A DNA stretch of 10,376 bases from Candidatus Nitrosymbiomonas sp. Its GTDB lineage: Bacteria > Sysuimicrobiota > Sysuimicrobiia > Sysuimicrobiales > Humicultoraceae. The first letter of the stretch is position 1. Each line of letters opens with the position of its first letter. Under the pieces are notes generated by a model, which saw nothing but the letters and a program-made list of their open reading frames with translations, had not been told where the DNA came from and searched no databases. The DNA is taken from NCBI GenBank assembly GCA_020724185.1, contig DYHL01000085.1:1-10376 (forward strand), given 5' to 3'. Positions 1 to 6,263 of this stretch are shown here, piece by piece. Both the position numbers and the translations under genes were made by a program.

Positions 1-209
1 CGGGCAGCCTGGGCTTGGATCGCGGCCACCAGAACCGGGTGAGCGTGACCCAACGCGCTGACCGCAATCCCGGCGATGAAGTCCAGGTAGCGCTTGCCCT
101 CCAGGTCCACCAGCCAGACGCCCTCGCCGTGGGAAAAGGCCACGGGTGCGCGACGGTAGGTCGGCATCAAGTACTGCTGCGTCAAGGCGATCGTCTGTTC
201 AGTGGTCAT
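1..209 (-). CDS. argD: Acetylornithine aminotransferase, N-terminal part (runs off left edge)
   Basis: This is the first 69 codons of a PLP-dependent class III aminotransferase. It would convert N-acetylglutamate semialdehyde to N-acetylornithine with glutamate as amino donor, in the cytoplasm. The visible N-terminus reads MTTEQTIALTQQYLMPTYRR, followed by PVAFSHGEGVWL, a YLDFIAGIAV block and LGHAHP. That order is typical of the start of ArgD and related ornithine aminotransferases. The PLP lysine and the rest of the fold lie outside the window. The ATG at 209 is three bases after the argB stop, so the two genes are almost certainly co-transcribed and translationally coupled. Their position after argC, argJ and argB favours ArgD over other class III aminotransferases, though a dual role in lysine synthesis cannot be excluded. 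Confidence 0.93.
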   Translation of the reverse strand, partial: MTTEQTIALTQQYLMPTYRRAPVAFSHGEGVWLVDLEGKRYLDFIAGIAVSALGHAHPVLVAAIQAQAA

Positions 210-212
210 CCC

Positions 213-1082
213 TCACCCTGCCTGCGTCGTGATCATCGTGCCGATCCCTGCCTCGGTGAACAACTCGATCAAGAGCGCGTGCGGCACGCTGGCCCCTATG
301 ATGTGAGCGCTGGGCACCCCACGGACCAGGGCGTCCAGGCAGGCCTCCACTTTTGGAATCATGCCGCGCGAGATCGTGCCGTCGGCCGTCAACTGCTGGA
401 CCTCGGCTACTGTCAGGGTGGAAAGCATCGTTGGCTCGCCTGGACCGGTGCGCATCACGCCGGGCACGTCGGTCAGAATCACCAGCTTGCTCGCGCCCAG
501 CGCCGCGGCCAGCGCGCCGGCCGCGTGGTCGGCGTTCAGGTTGAGACTCTCACCGCCCTCGCCGACGCCAACCGAAGCGACAACCGGGATGTGCCCGGCG
601 TCGCTGATCGTCTGGATGATCGCCCCGTTGACACCGACCACCTCGCCAACGAATCCGAGGCCCTCCGGCGCCTTGAGCCGGCACGCCTGCAGGAGTCCGG
701 CATCCTTGCCCGACAGCCCAACCGCGCTGCCGCCGGAGTTGGAGATCATCGTGACCAGCGCCTTGTTGGCGCGCCCGGCCAGAACCATCTCGACGATCTC
801 CATGGTCTCCTCGTCGGTGACGCGCAGCCCCTGGACGAACCGCGTCTCCTTTCCCAGCCGGTCGAGCATCCGCGTGATCTCAGGCCCGCCGCCGTGCACC
901 AGCACCGGGTTGACGCCGGCGCCCTTTAGGAGCACCAGGTCCCCCACGACGGTGCCGGCATCGCCAGCGTTGAGCACGCTGCCCCCGTACTTCACCACGA
1001 CGGTCCTGCCGCGCCAGGCAGCGGCATAGCGCAGCCCTGACGCGAGCATGTTTCCCTCTGCTGTCGGGTCGGCAACTGGCAT
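213..1082 (-). CDS. argB: Acetylglutamate kinase, arginine-inhibited type
   Basis: ArgB phosphorylates N-acetyl-L-glutamate with ATP, the second step of arginine synthesis. The 289-residue product has the amino acid kinase landmarks in order: VVVKYGGS with the catalytic lysine near residue 31, HGGGPEI at 63-69, GLRVTDEETM at 85-94, LSGKD at 123-127, NLNAD at 181-185 and GMIPKV at 240-245 with the second lysine. About 25 residues precede the first strand and include NMLASGLRYAAAWRGR, which resembles the N-terminal helix of arginine-sensitive hexameric enzymes. The C-terminus HALLIELFTEAGIGTM matches the arginine-site signature of that class. Feedback inhibition by arginine is therefore inferred. 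The gene starts 23 bases after argJ. The ATG at 1082 is chosen because a strong AAGGAGG lies 11 bases upstream. An in-frame ATG at codon 12 is the alternative. Confidence 0.97.
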   Translation of the reverse strand: MPVADPTAEGNMLASGLRYAAAWRGRTVVVKYGGSVLNAGDAGTVVGDLVLLKGAGVNPVLVHGGGPEITRMLDRLGKETRFVQGLRVTDEETMEIVEMVLAGRANKALVTMISNSGGSAVGLSGKDAGLLQACRLKAPEGLGFVGEVVGVNGAIIQTISDAGHIPVVASVGVGEGGESLNLNADHAAGALAAALGASKLVILTDVPGVMRTGPGEPTMLSTLTVAEVQQLTADGTISRGMIPKVEACLDALVRGVPSAHIIGASVPHALLIELFTEAGIGTMITTQAG

Positions 1083-1093
1083 CGGCTACTCTT

Positions 1094-1100
1094 CCTCCTT
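1094..1100 (-). promoter_or_regulatory. Strong ribosome binding site of argB
   Basis: The minus strand reads AAGGAGG here, 11 bases before the ATG at 1082 and just past the argJ stop. It is the strongest Shine-Dalgarno in the arginine cluster and supports the longer argB start, which keeps the regulatory N-terminal helix intact. Confidence 0.75.
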
Positions 1101-1105
1101 GTCGT

Positions 1106-2296
1106 TCACGACAGGTACCCGCTGTTGATCTTCACGTAGGTTTCGGATAGATCGCAGGTCCAGCCCGTGAAGGCGCCTTCTCCCAGGCCGAGATCGATCG
1201 TCACGCGGACCTCGGGCGCCCTCACGCCGGCCTCGGCCTCGGGATAGGCCGCGGGAATCCCCACGCCCCTGCGCACTACCCACACGTCGCCGATGGCGAT
1301 GGCCACCCGGTCGGGTGCAACCTCCGCGCCGCTCCGGCCCAGCGCCGCGGAGATTCGGCCCCAGTTGAGTTCCCCGCCGTGGAACGCGGTCTTGACCAGG
1401 GGTGAGGTCATCACGGCGCCTGCTGCTCGGCGGGCGTCGGCGTCGGAGGCCGCGCCCCGCACCGCCACCTCCACCACCCTCGTCGTCCCCTCGCCATCCT
1501 TTACGATCAGCCGGGCGAGCCGGCCGGCCACATCGGTGAGGCCAGCCAGGAACGCCCCGTAGCGCGGGCCGCCCTCGGCGATCGGAGCCACACCGGCGGC
1601 GCCGTTGGCGAGCAGGAAGACGCTGTCGCTGGTGCTGGTATCGCCGTCCACGCTGATGCAGTTGAAGGATCGGCCCACGGCGTTCCGCAGCGCGGCCCGT
1701 AGGGGGGCCGCCTCGACCGGGGCATCGGTGGTCATGATGGCGATCATCGTTGCCATGTTGGGATGAATCATTCCAGCGCCCTTCGCGATGCCGCCGATCG
1801 TCACCACGCCGTCACCCAGATCAACCTGCACGGCCGCGGTCTTGGGGAACGCGTCGGTTGTCATGATCGCGTGGGCCGCGGCCATGCCGTCGGAGCCCAG
1901 CGCCGCCACGAGTGACGGGATGCCCGCGGTGATGCGCTCCACCGGAAGCGGACGGCCGATGACCCCGGTGCTGGCCACCACCACCATGTCCTCGGGCATG
2001 CCCAGCGCCGCGGCCGCGGCCGCGGTCATAGCCCGCGCGTCAGCGTCGCCCTGGGCGCCGGTGCAGGCGTTGGAGTTGCCACTGTTCACCAGCACCGCCT
2101 GCGCGCGGCCTGACGCGAGCCTCGACTCGCTCAGGATGACCGGCGCCGACCGCATCTTGTTCGTCGTGAACGTTCCAGCCGCGGTCGCGGGGAGATCCGA
2201 GACCACCAGCGCCAGATCGGGCTGGCTAACCTTGAGACCGCAGTGAATACCTGCCGCGCGATACCCGCGGGGGCTGGTCACGGTTCCATCCTGCAT
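1106..2296 (-). CDS. argJ: Glutamate N-acetyltransferase / amino-acid acetyltransferase (ornithine acetyltransferase)
   Basis: ArgJ transfers the acetyl group from N-acetylornithine to glutamate, closing the acetyl cycle of arginine synthesis. Some members can also acetylate glutamate from acetyl-CoA, which cannot be decided here. The family is self-cleaving. The cleavage motif KGAGMIHPNMATM is present, and the new N-terminal nucleophile would be the threonine near residue 183, cut after the preceding alanine. Other family features are TSPRGYRAAGI at the N-terminus, VNSGNSNACTG near 70-80, ASTGVIG near 108-114 and NWGRI before the C-terminal region. The product is 396 residues, normal for the family. 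I use the ATG at 2296 because AGGAG lies 10 bases upstream. A GTG at 2305 is only one base from that site. The gene follows argC by 60 bases and precedes argB by 23. Confidence 0.96.
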   Translation of the reverse strand: MQDGTVTSPRGYRAAGIHCGLKVSQPDLALVVSDLPATAAGTFTTNKMRSAPVILSESRLASGRAQAVLVNSGNSNACTGAQGDADARAMTAAAAAALGMPEDMVVVASTGVIGRPLPVERITAGIPSLVAALGSDGMAAAHAIMTTDAFPKTAAVQVDLGDGVVTIGGIAKGAGMIHPNMATMIAIMTTDAPVEAAPLRAALRNAVGRSFNCISVDGDTSTSDSVFLLANGAAGVAPIAEGGPRYGAFLAGLTDVAGRLARLIVKDGEGTTRVVEVAVRGAASDADARRAAGAVMTSPLVKTAFHGGELNWGRISAALGRSGAEVAPDRVAIAIGDVWVVRRGVGIPAAYPEAEAGVRAPEVRVTIDLGLGEGAFTGWTCDLSETYVKINSGYLS

Positions 2297-2306
2297 GGTT
2301 CTCACA

Positions 2307-2311
2307 CTCCT
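2307..2311 (-). promoter_or_regulatory. Ribosome binding site that decides the argJ start
   Basis: AGGAG on the minus strand is 10 bases from the ATG at 2296 but only one base from the upstream in-frame GTG at 2305. The spacing favours the ATG and removes three residues from the longest reading frame. Confidence 0.6.
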
Positions 2312-2356
2312 GTTGCCGACCGCGCTGGCGCCGGCCCTGGATGTCCATCCAAAGGG

Positions 2357-3394
2357 TCAGGGATAGAGTGGCGGTTCCCGAAGCCCTTCGTGTTCGGGGA
2401 ACCCACACATCAGGTTCATATTTTGGATCGCCTGGCCGGCCGCGCCCTTGACCAGATTGTCGAGCGCTGCCATCGCGATGACCACGCCGGCGTGTGAGTC
2501 CACGCGCACCGCGACGTCGCAGTAGTTCGACCCGTAGGTAGCCTTGGTCTCCGGAAGCCCGCCCTGCAGAACCCGCACGAACGGCTCGGAGGCGTAGGCG
2601 TCGACGAGGATCTGCTCGGCCTCCGCGGTGGCAAGGGCGCGGGCGGGCCGCATGTAGACCGTGGCCAGGATCCCCCTGGTCATTGGGATGAGGTGCGGGG
2701 TGAACACCACCGCCACGGGAGCGCCGGCGACCCCAGAGAGTTCCTGCTCGATCTCCGGCGTGTGCCTGTGGCCCACGACATTGTAAGGCTTGACGTTCTC
2801 GTTGACCTCACTGAAATGCGTGCCCAGCGACGCGCCGCGGCCGGCGCCCGAAACGCCCGACTTCGCGTCTACGATGATACCCTCGGAGAGCACAGCACCG
2901 GCCTTCAGGAAAGGCGCTATCGCGATCAGCGCCGCGGTCGGGTAGCAGCCGGGATTGCCAACAATGCGCGACGCGCTGATGCGGCCGCGGTGCAGCTCTG
3001 GCTGGCCGTAGGCCGCCTCTGTGAGTAATTCCGGACACGCGTGGGCGGCCTTGTACCACCTCGCATAGGTAGCCGGATCGTGGAACCTGAAATCGGCGCC
3101 GAGGTCAACCACCTTCATGCGCGGGCCCAGCTTGGGAACCATTGTCATGGCGATCCCGTTGGGCAGGGCTATGAAGACGACGTCGGAATCGGCAGCTATG
3201 GCATTGAGATCCGCCTCCTCCGTGACGTGCGGTACGAAACCGCGCAGGTTGGGAAAGACCTCGCCGTAGGCCTCTGACTTGCGGCTCTCCGCCGTCATGT
3301 GGACGAGCGTGACGCCTGGGTGGCCGACCAGGAGGCGGACTAGCTCTCCGCCACCGTATCCGGATGCGCCGATGATGCTGACCCGTGTCTCCAT
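2357..3394 (-). CDS. argC: N-acetyl-gamma-glutamyl-phosphate reductase
   Basis: ArgC reduces N-acetylglutamyl-5-phosphate to the semialdehyde with NADPH, the third step of arginine synthesis. The 345-residue product opens with a Rossmann motif GASGYGGGEL at 9-18. It has DLGADFRF at 97-104, the active-site cysteine in GNPGCYPTAA (C150), GHRHTPEIEQEL with conserved histidines, and the family C-terminus AAGQAIQNMNLMCG. The reading frame extends upstream to 3610, but the extra 72 residues are arginine/proline/cysteine-rich and unlike ArgC. The family-typical start is the ATG at 3394. No Shine-Dalgarno precedes it. A promoter -10 box ends six bases upstream, so the message probably begins at the start codon. 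It is the first gene of argC-argJ-argB-argD. Confidence 0.97.
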   Translation of the reverse strand: METRVSIIGASGYGGGELVRLLVGHPGVTLVHMTAESRKSEAYGEVFPNLRGFVPHVTEEADLNAIAADSDVVFIALPNGIAMTMVPKLGPRMKVVDLGADFRFHDPATYARWYKAAHACPELLTEAAYGQPELHRGRISASRIVGNPGCYPTAALIAIAPFLKAGAVLSEGIIVDAKSGVSGAGRGASLGTHFSEVNENVKPYNVVGHRHTPEIEQELSGVAGAPVAVVFTPHLIPMTRGILATVYMRPARALATAEAEQILVDAYASEPFVRVLQGGLPETKATYGSNYCDVAVRVDSHAGVVIAMAALDNLVKGAAGQAIQNMNLMCGFPEHEGLREPPLYP

Positions 3395-3400
3395 GAGGTC

Positions 3401-3429
3401 TTTATACAGCGAAGTGCATGAAAGTGCAA
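3401..3429 (-). promoter_or_regulatory. Promoter of the arginine operon, predicted to give a leaderless argC message
   Basis: On the minus strand a -35-like TTGCAC (3424-3429) and a -10 TATAAA (3401-3406) are 17 bases apart, the standard sigma-70 spacing. The -10 ends six bases before the argC ATG, so the expected +1 falls on or next to the A of the start codon at 3394. The 85-base gap between rsmE and argC is the only AT-leaning stretch nearby. The -10 is a 5/6 match and the -35 a 3/6 match to consensus. Confidence 0.55.
3415..3428. promoter_or_regulatory. Candidate ARG box (ArgR/AhrC operator)
   Basis: TGCATGAAAGTGCA has two TGCA-containing half-sites in the 14-base core geometry of ARG boxes (five bases, four, five). 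By eye it matches 12 of 16 positions of the Bacillus-type operator core. It covers most of the -35 hexamer and part of the promoter spacer, where a bound repressor would block RNA polymerase. The match is imperfect, only one box is seen, and no argR gene is in the window, so this remains a candidate. Confidence 0.3.
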
Positions 3430-3479
3430 CACCTTTTTCCCAGGGATTCGGGGGCGGGGCCTGGGCCATCGTGCAGGGT

Positions 3480-4208
3480 TCAGGCCTCGGGGCGGAGCAG
3501 ACGCTCGTAGAGCAACATGGCGGTCGCCACCAAACCGGCGGTCTCGGTGCGCAGGACCAGCGCGCCGAGCGAAACCGGCTGCCCGCCGGCGGCACGGGCC
3601 GCGGCCACATCCCCTTCCGTGAGCCCTCCCTCGGGCCCGATCAGGATGGCGGCCGTCAGGAACGGGCGCGCCGCCACAACCTCTCCGATCGGGCGGGCCT
3701 CGTTCTCCCAGGGCACGACGAACAGGTCCACCGGACCCAGGACCGCCAGCGCCTCCTCAAGCCGCGCGGGCGCATAGATTTCAGGGCTGTCGCCCCGCCC
3801 GCACTGCCTGGCAGCCTCCAGCGCCACCTGGCGCCAGCGGTCCACGCGGGCCGCACCCGGTTCAACCACGGTCCGGTCGGTCAGAACTGGGTGGATCGCG
3901 GAGAGCCCTATCTCGGTGCCCATCCGCACGACCAGATCCATCTTGGCGCCGCGCGGTATGCCCTGGATCAGCGCAATCTCCACCGGACGTCGCGAGATCA
4001 TCAGCGGTCCGGTGCGCCGGGCGGTGACGCCCGAGGGGCCGACCTCGGTGAGCTCTACCTCGGCCTCGCGAAGGCCGTCGAAAACGACCAGCCGTGTGCC
4101 GGGCCGCAGCCGCAGAACCCTTGTGATGTGGTGGGCCTCACGCGGCGCGAACAGGAAGGACTCTTGATCGAGTACCTGCGGCGCGGCGTAGAAGCGGCGG
4201 CGCGTCAC
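3480..4208 (-). CDS. rsmE: 16S rRNA (uracil-1498-N3)-methyltransferase
   Basis: RsmE methylates N3 of U1498 in 16S rRNA using S-adenosylmethionine. It is a SPOUT-class enzyme with a PUA-like N-terminal domain. The 242-residue product begins TRRRFYAAP after the initiator and has HHITRVLRLRPG near 26-37. The trefoil-knot SAM motifs follow: IGPEGGLTEGD at 190-200 and LGALVLRTETA at 214-224. EAARQCGR near 131-138 is also family-typical. The reading frame continues upstream to 4370, but that extension is arginine-rich and overlaps prmA. The GTG at 4208 shares a GTGA with the prmA stop, which gives a normal-length protein and translational coupling. It is the last gene of the heat-shock block; the arginine promoter follows. 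Confidence 0.95.
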   Translation of the reverse strand: MTRRRFYAAPQVLDQESFLFAPREAHHITRVLRLRPGTRLVVFDGLREAEVELTEVGPSGVTARRTGPLMISRRPVEIALIQGIPRGAKMDLVVRMGTEIGLSAIHPVLTDRTVVEPGAARVDRWRQVALEAARQCGRGDSPEIYAPARLEEALAVLGPVDLFVVPWENEARPIGEVVAARPFLTAAILIGPEGGLTEGDVAAARAAGGQPVSLGALVLRTETAGLVATAMLLYERLLRPEA

Positions 4209-5071
4209 GGTCGCCCTGGCGCGCTGAGCACGGCGTGCACGGCGCGCCAGCCGCGCCGCGCCTCTGTCCCAACGACGCGCAGCCCTGACGCTTCGACTAG
4301 CCGCGCAACCTCGGAGGCGCGCGCGGGTCCGAAGCCGCTCCCCACGAACCGGCCCCCGGGAGCCAGGCACCGCCCTACGTGTGGGAGAACGCCGGCAAGG
4401 ATCTCCGGGGTGAGATTCGCCACGATCAGGTCCGCGCGCAGGCGCACGCGGCTCAATCCCTGCGCGTGCCGGACCGTAACCCTGCTGAGAACGCCATTGG
4501 CGCGAGCGTTGGCGCGGGCCACGGATGCGGCGACGCCGTCATCGTCTATCGCCAGCACGCGCCGCGCGCCCAGGCGCGCGGCCGCGATGGCCAGGATCCC
4601 CGAACCGGTGCCGAGGTCGAGCACCGTCTCTCCGCCCCGCACGTAGCGCTCCAGGGCGGCCAGGCAGAGTTGGGTTGAAGGGTGCTCGCCGCTGCCGAAG
4701 GCCTGCCCTGCGTCGAGCCGGACCAGCGCCTGCCCAGGGCCTACCCTCGGCCGCATCCATGTAGGATGCACCGTGAGGCGGCCGACGTGCACGGGCTTCG
4801 CGTGCGCCCGCCACGCGCTGACCCAATTCGTGTCGCCTACCACGCGCAGGCCAATTCTGCTGGAGGCCGCTGCGCGCGTGAGCGCGCGCCTGAGGTAAGA
4901 GAGGGCGATCCGACCTGCTCTGGTAGATGGCAAGTAGCCGCGCAGCACCCGCCGAAAGCGGCCGCTCCCAGCGCTTTCGGAGAACCCGGCCGGGCAGTGG
5001 CGCAGCAGACAATCGCCTGCCACCTCAGAATCCTGGGGCGGAACGTCCACGGAGATCTCGATCCAGCGCAT
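4205..5071 (-). CDS. prmA: Ribosomal protein L11 methyltransferase
   Basis: PrmA trimethylates ribosomal protein L11 using S-adenosylmethionine. The 288-residue product has an N-terminal substrate-recognition part of about 100 residues with NWVSAWRAHAKPVHVG at 82-97. Next is the linker motif LDAGQAFGSGEHPSTQLCL at 119-137, the PrmA form of GxAFGTGxHPTT. The class I Rossmann fold then has motif I VLDLGTGSGILAIAAARLGA at 150-169 and DLIVANLTPEIL near 214-225. Length is within the family range. The gene begins 22 bases after dnaJ and ends in the four-base overlap with rsmE. prmA-rsmE after dnaJ is a common arrangement in Gram-positive-type genomes, which supports both calls. The Shine-Dalgarno is weak, so coupling to dnaJ is likely. 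Confidence 0.94.
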   Translation of the reverse strand: MRWIEISVDVPPQDSEVAGDCLLRHCPAGFSESAGSGRFRRVLRGYLPSTRAGRIALSYLRRALTRAAASSRIGLRVVGDTNWVSAWRAHAKPVHVGRLTVHPTWMRPRVGPGQALVRLDAGQAFGSGEHPSTQLCLAALERYVRGGETVLDLGTGSGILAIAAARLGARRVLAIDDDGVAASVARANARANGVLSRVTVRHAQGLSRVRLRADLIVANLTPEILAGVLPHVGRCLAPGGRFVGSGFGPARASEVARLVEASGLRVVGTEARRGWRAVHAVLSAPGRP

Positions 5072-5093
5072 GGCCGTGGCCTGCCGGTGAGAC

Positions 5094-6227
5094 CTACTTG
5101 AGCAAATCCTTCATCTTCTTGAGAATCGGCTTCCGCCTGCCCGGCTGCTTCTGGTCCCCCTGTTGCCGCTCGCCGCCCAGGCGCGCGAGCTCCTCCAGCA
5201 ACGCCCGCTGCTCGCGCGTCAACCGTGTCGGAATGGCGATCCGGGCCGTCAGGTGCAGGCTGCCACGGCCGCCGCGCAGGTCGGGCAGTCCCTTGCCCCG
5301 CACCGAGATCGTCGCGCCCGGCTGCGTACCAGCCGGCACCGCCACCGAAACCGTGCCGTCGAGACCTGGGAACTCCAACTCGTCACCCAACGCGGCCTGC
5401 GTCATGGTGAGTTCCAGATCCCGGTAGAGGTCGCGCCCGCGTCGGGCGAACACCGGGTGCGGCGCAACGTGAACAACGACGAATAGATCGCCGCGGCCGC
5501 CCCCCCGCACGCCCGCTTCACCCTCGCCGGCCAGGCGCAGGTGCATGCCGTCCTCCACGCCGGCAGGGATGGTAACGGTGATCTCCCGTTTGGCCTCTGA
5601 CTGGCCCGCGCCGCGACAGCGCGCGCACGGACGGGCGATGTAGGTGCCTGTCCCTCCGCACTGGCCACAGGTCATGACCTGCGTGAGATGCCCGAAAACC
5701 GTGCGCTGCGCGTGGCGGACCTCCCCGGTCCCCTGGCAGGACGGACAGCGCTCTGGACTCGATCCCTGCTCCGCTCCGGTCCCGAAGCAGACCGGACAGG
5801 TCTCGAGCCGATCCACGGTGATGTGTCGCTCCACGCCCGAGGCAACCTCATCCAGGGTCACCTCCAGGTCGTAGCGCATGTCCGAACCCCGCTGAGGCCC
5901 TTCCCTCTCAGCCCTGGCCTGCCTGCCGCGGCCGCCGAAGAACATCTCGAACAAGTCCTCAAAGGGACCGGCCGCACCGCCGAATGGGCCGGTCTCTGAC
6001 CCAACCTGACCAAACCGATCGTACTGGCTGCGCTTGACCGGGTCGCTCAGCACCGCGTAGGCCTCGTTCACGTCCTTGAAGCGTTCCGTGGCATGGGGGT
6101 CGTCGCGCCGGACGTCCGGATGGGTCTCGCGCGCGAGCCGGCGGTAGACCTGCTTGATCTCTTCCTGCGTGGCCCGGCGGTCAACGCCGAGGATCTCGTA
6201 GAGGTCTGTGGAATCTCTGAAAGCCAT
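5094..6227 (-). CDS. dnaJ: Chaperone protein DnaJ (type A Hsp40, DnaJ2-like)
   Basis: DnaJ is the J-domain co-chaperone that stimulates DnaK ATPase and delivers unfolded clients. The 377-residue product has a J domain at about 8-72 with HPD at 36-38. A short Gly/Phe region runs from about 73 to 113. Four CxxCxGxG zinc repeats follow at C144-C147, C161-C164, C187-C190 and C201-C204. Next come two beta-rich substrate-binding domains, including VTIPAGVEDGMHLRLAGEGE. The C-terminus is a basic tail ending KKMKDLLK. The repeats and neighbouring residues resemble actinobacterial DnaJ2. The gene starts 36 bases after hrcA with no grpE or dnaK between. No strong Shine-Dalgarno precedes the ATG. It should share the CIRCE-controlled transcript from upstream of hrcA. 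Confidence 0.97.
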   Translation of the reverse strand: MAFRDSTDLYEILGVDRRATQEEIKQVYRRLARETHPDVRRDDPHATERFKDVNEAYAVLSDPVKRSQYDRFGQVGSETGPFGGAAGPFEDLFEMFFGGRGRQARAEREGPQRGSDMRYDLEVTLDEVASGVERHITVDRLETCPVCFGTGAEQGSSPERCPSCQGTGEVRHAQRTVFGHLTQVMTCGQCGGTGTYIARPCARCRGAGQSEAKREITVTIPAGVEDGMHLRLAGEGEAGVRGGGRGDLFVVVHVAPHPVFARRGRDLYRDLELTMTQAALGDELEFPGLDGTVSVAVPAGTQPGATISVRGKGLPDLRGGRGSLHLTARIAIPTRLTREQRALLEELARLGGERQQGDQKQPGRRKPILKKMKDLLK

Positions 6228-6263
6228 ATGCGCGGTTGTGTCGGCTGGACGGAGGCCGAAGCC

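Noticed and set aside
15..929. Plus-strand open frame of about 300 codons opposite argB and argD
   Set aside because: It lies fully antisense to well-conserved argB/argD, has low-complexity His/Gln/Arg/Gly composition and no recognisable motif. Long antisense frames are common in GC-rich genes.
2338..2351. Short inverted repeat TGGATGTCCATCCA just after the argC stop
   Set aside because: Five-base stem with a four-base loop and no T-run, in a gap of 60 bases inside an operon. At most an RNA processing or stability element; no support beyond the repeat.
3439..3465. Stem-loop CCCAGG/CCTGGG after the rsmE stop as a terminator
   Set aside because: On the minus strand the stem is followed by a run of A, not T, and the loop is 15 bases. 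The T-run is on the wrong side for rsmE termination, and no plus-strand gene ends here.
3395..3610. 72-residue N-terminal extension of ArgC
   Set aside because: It overlaps rsmE and the arginine promoter, is Arg/Pro/Cys-rich, and ArgC proteins begin close to the Rossmann motif as from the ATG at 3394.
3279..4646. Plus-strand open frame of about 455 codons opposite argC, rsmE and prmA
   Set aside because: It spans three clear minus-strand genes and their boundaries, is rich in Arg/Pro/Ser/Ala and matches no family I recognise. It is a reverse-strand shadow.
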